Shown one piece after another: positions 63,905-64,000 of a stretch of DNA of 64,000 bases. The translations under genes were made by a program, and so were the position numbers. Under the pieces are notes generated by a model that did not search any database, had not been told where the DNA came from, and was given only the letters and a program-made list of their open reading frames with translations. Each line of letters begins with the position of its first letter. Position 1 is the first letter of the stretch. The stretch spans positions 496,001-560,000 of the forward strand of contig NC_054684.1 of the NCBI RefSeq assembly GCF_011074885.1. The letters are read 5' to 3'. Source of the DNA: Brettanomyces bruxellensis. Taxonomy: Eukaryota > Ascomycota > Pichiomycetes > Pichiales > Pichiaceae.

Positions 63905-64000
63905 AAGACCTTGGTAAGCCAGAAATATTTCTTGGCATGACATTAAATTGTTGCAAGGGCTTTATAAAGTTAACAGCGAAAGGACACTATTGATAGGATA

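Larger units (their letters stand above)
60755..64000 (+). mobile_element. Body of a degenerate Ty1/copia retrotransposon, runs off the right edge
   Basis: Gag, protease, integrase and reverse-transcriptase remnants occur in the copia order, PR-IN-RT, on the plus strand. The coding sequence is broken by several stops and frameshifts and by an internal deletion in the reverse transcriptase. It is therefore an inactive copy. The segment past 63900 continues RT in a new frame (MKDLGKPEIFLGM) to the window end. Confidence 0.9.

Overview
This window is nuclear DNA of a budding yeast (Saccharomycotina). It is AT-rich and intron-poor. The introns that can be seen have GTAAGT or GTATGT donors and TACTAAC or GACTAAC branch points. 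CTG encodes leucine at a conserved position (formate dehydrogenase, 38069-38071), so this is not a CUG-Ser yeast. An NAD formate dehydrogenase very close to the methylotroph enzymes, together with oxygen-independent genes, suggests a Pichiales-type yeast (Ogataea/Brettanomyces-like). That placement is inference. Several starts given below are the first in-frame ATG, because the longest open frames begin at TTG or GTG.

Positions 1-26.7 kb are a compact housekeeping block: RPL7 (partial, spliced) divergent from a spliced DUF1771-Smr gene, a UBA-UAS-UBX protein, SRP14, RAM1, RIM13, NUP53, GPI11, OMS1, a small membrane protein, MSN5, NSE3, a nodulin-like MFS transporter and AIM24. Local order echoes S. 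cerevisiae (RPL7B/YPL199C; NUP53/RIM13/YMR155W; SRP14/UBX3/RAM1).

From about 26.7 kb gene density falls and the content becomes accessory: a C2H2 factor, a large GPI cell-wall protein with a duplicated helical domain, and a 3.9 kb gene-free stretch. Then comes the most striking locus, formate dehydrogenase (37733-38818) convergent with a fused class III anaerobic ribonucleotide reductase plus its radical-SAM activase (NrdD-NrdG, 39251-41757). The promoter of this bacterial-type gene carries three ACGCGT (MCB-like) hexamers within 65 bp, the signature of yeast G1/S DNA-synthesis genes. Next is a TIR/DAN-type mannoprotein gene with an exact TCGTTTAG (AR1-like) site upstream. The region 37.7-46 kb therefore reads as an anaerobic-growth neighbourhood.

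Positions 48-60 kb hold a probable thiamine-salvage group: an aldo-keto reductase divergent from a THI7-like transporter, a dead TenA copy, an intact TenA of the Glu type, and two related Zn2Cys6 factors, one with a degenerate zinc cluster. A 300 bp terminal-inverted-repeat element and two diverged relatives are scattered through 43.7-54 kb. The right end (60322-64000) is the 5' LTR and broken body of a Ty1/copia retrotransposon.
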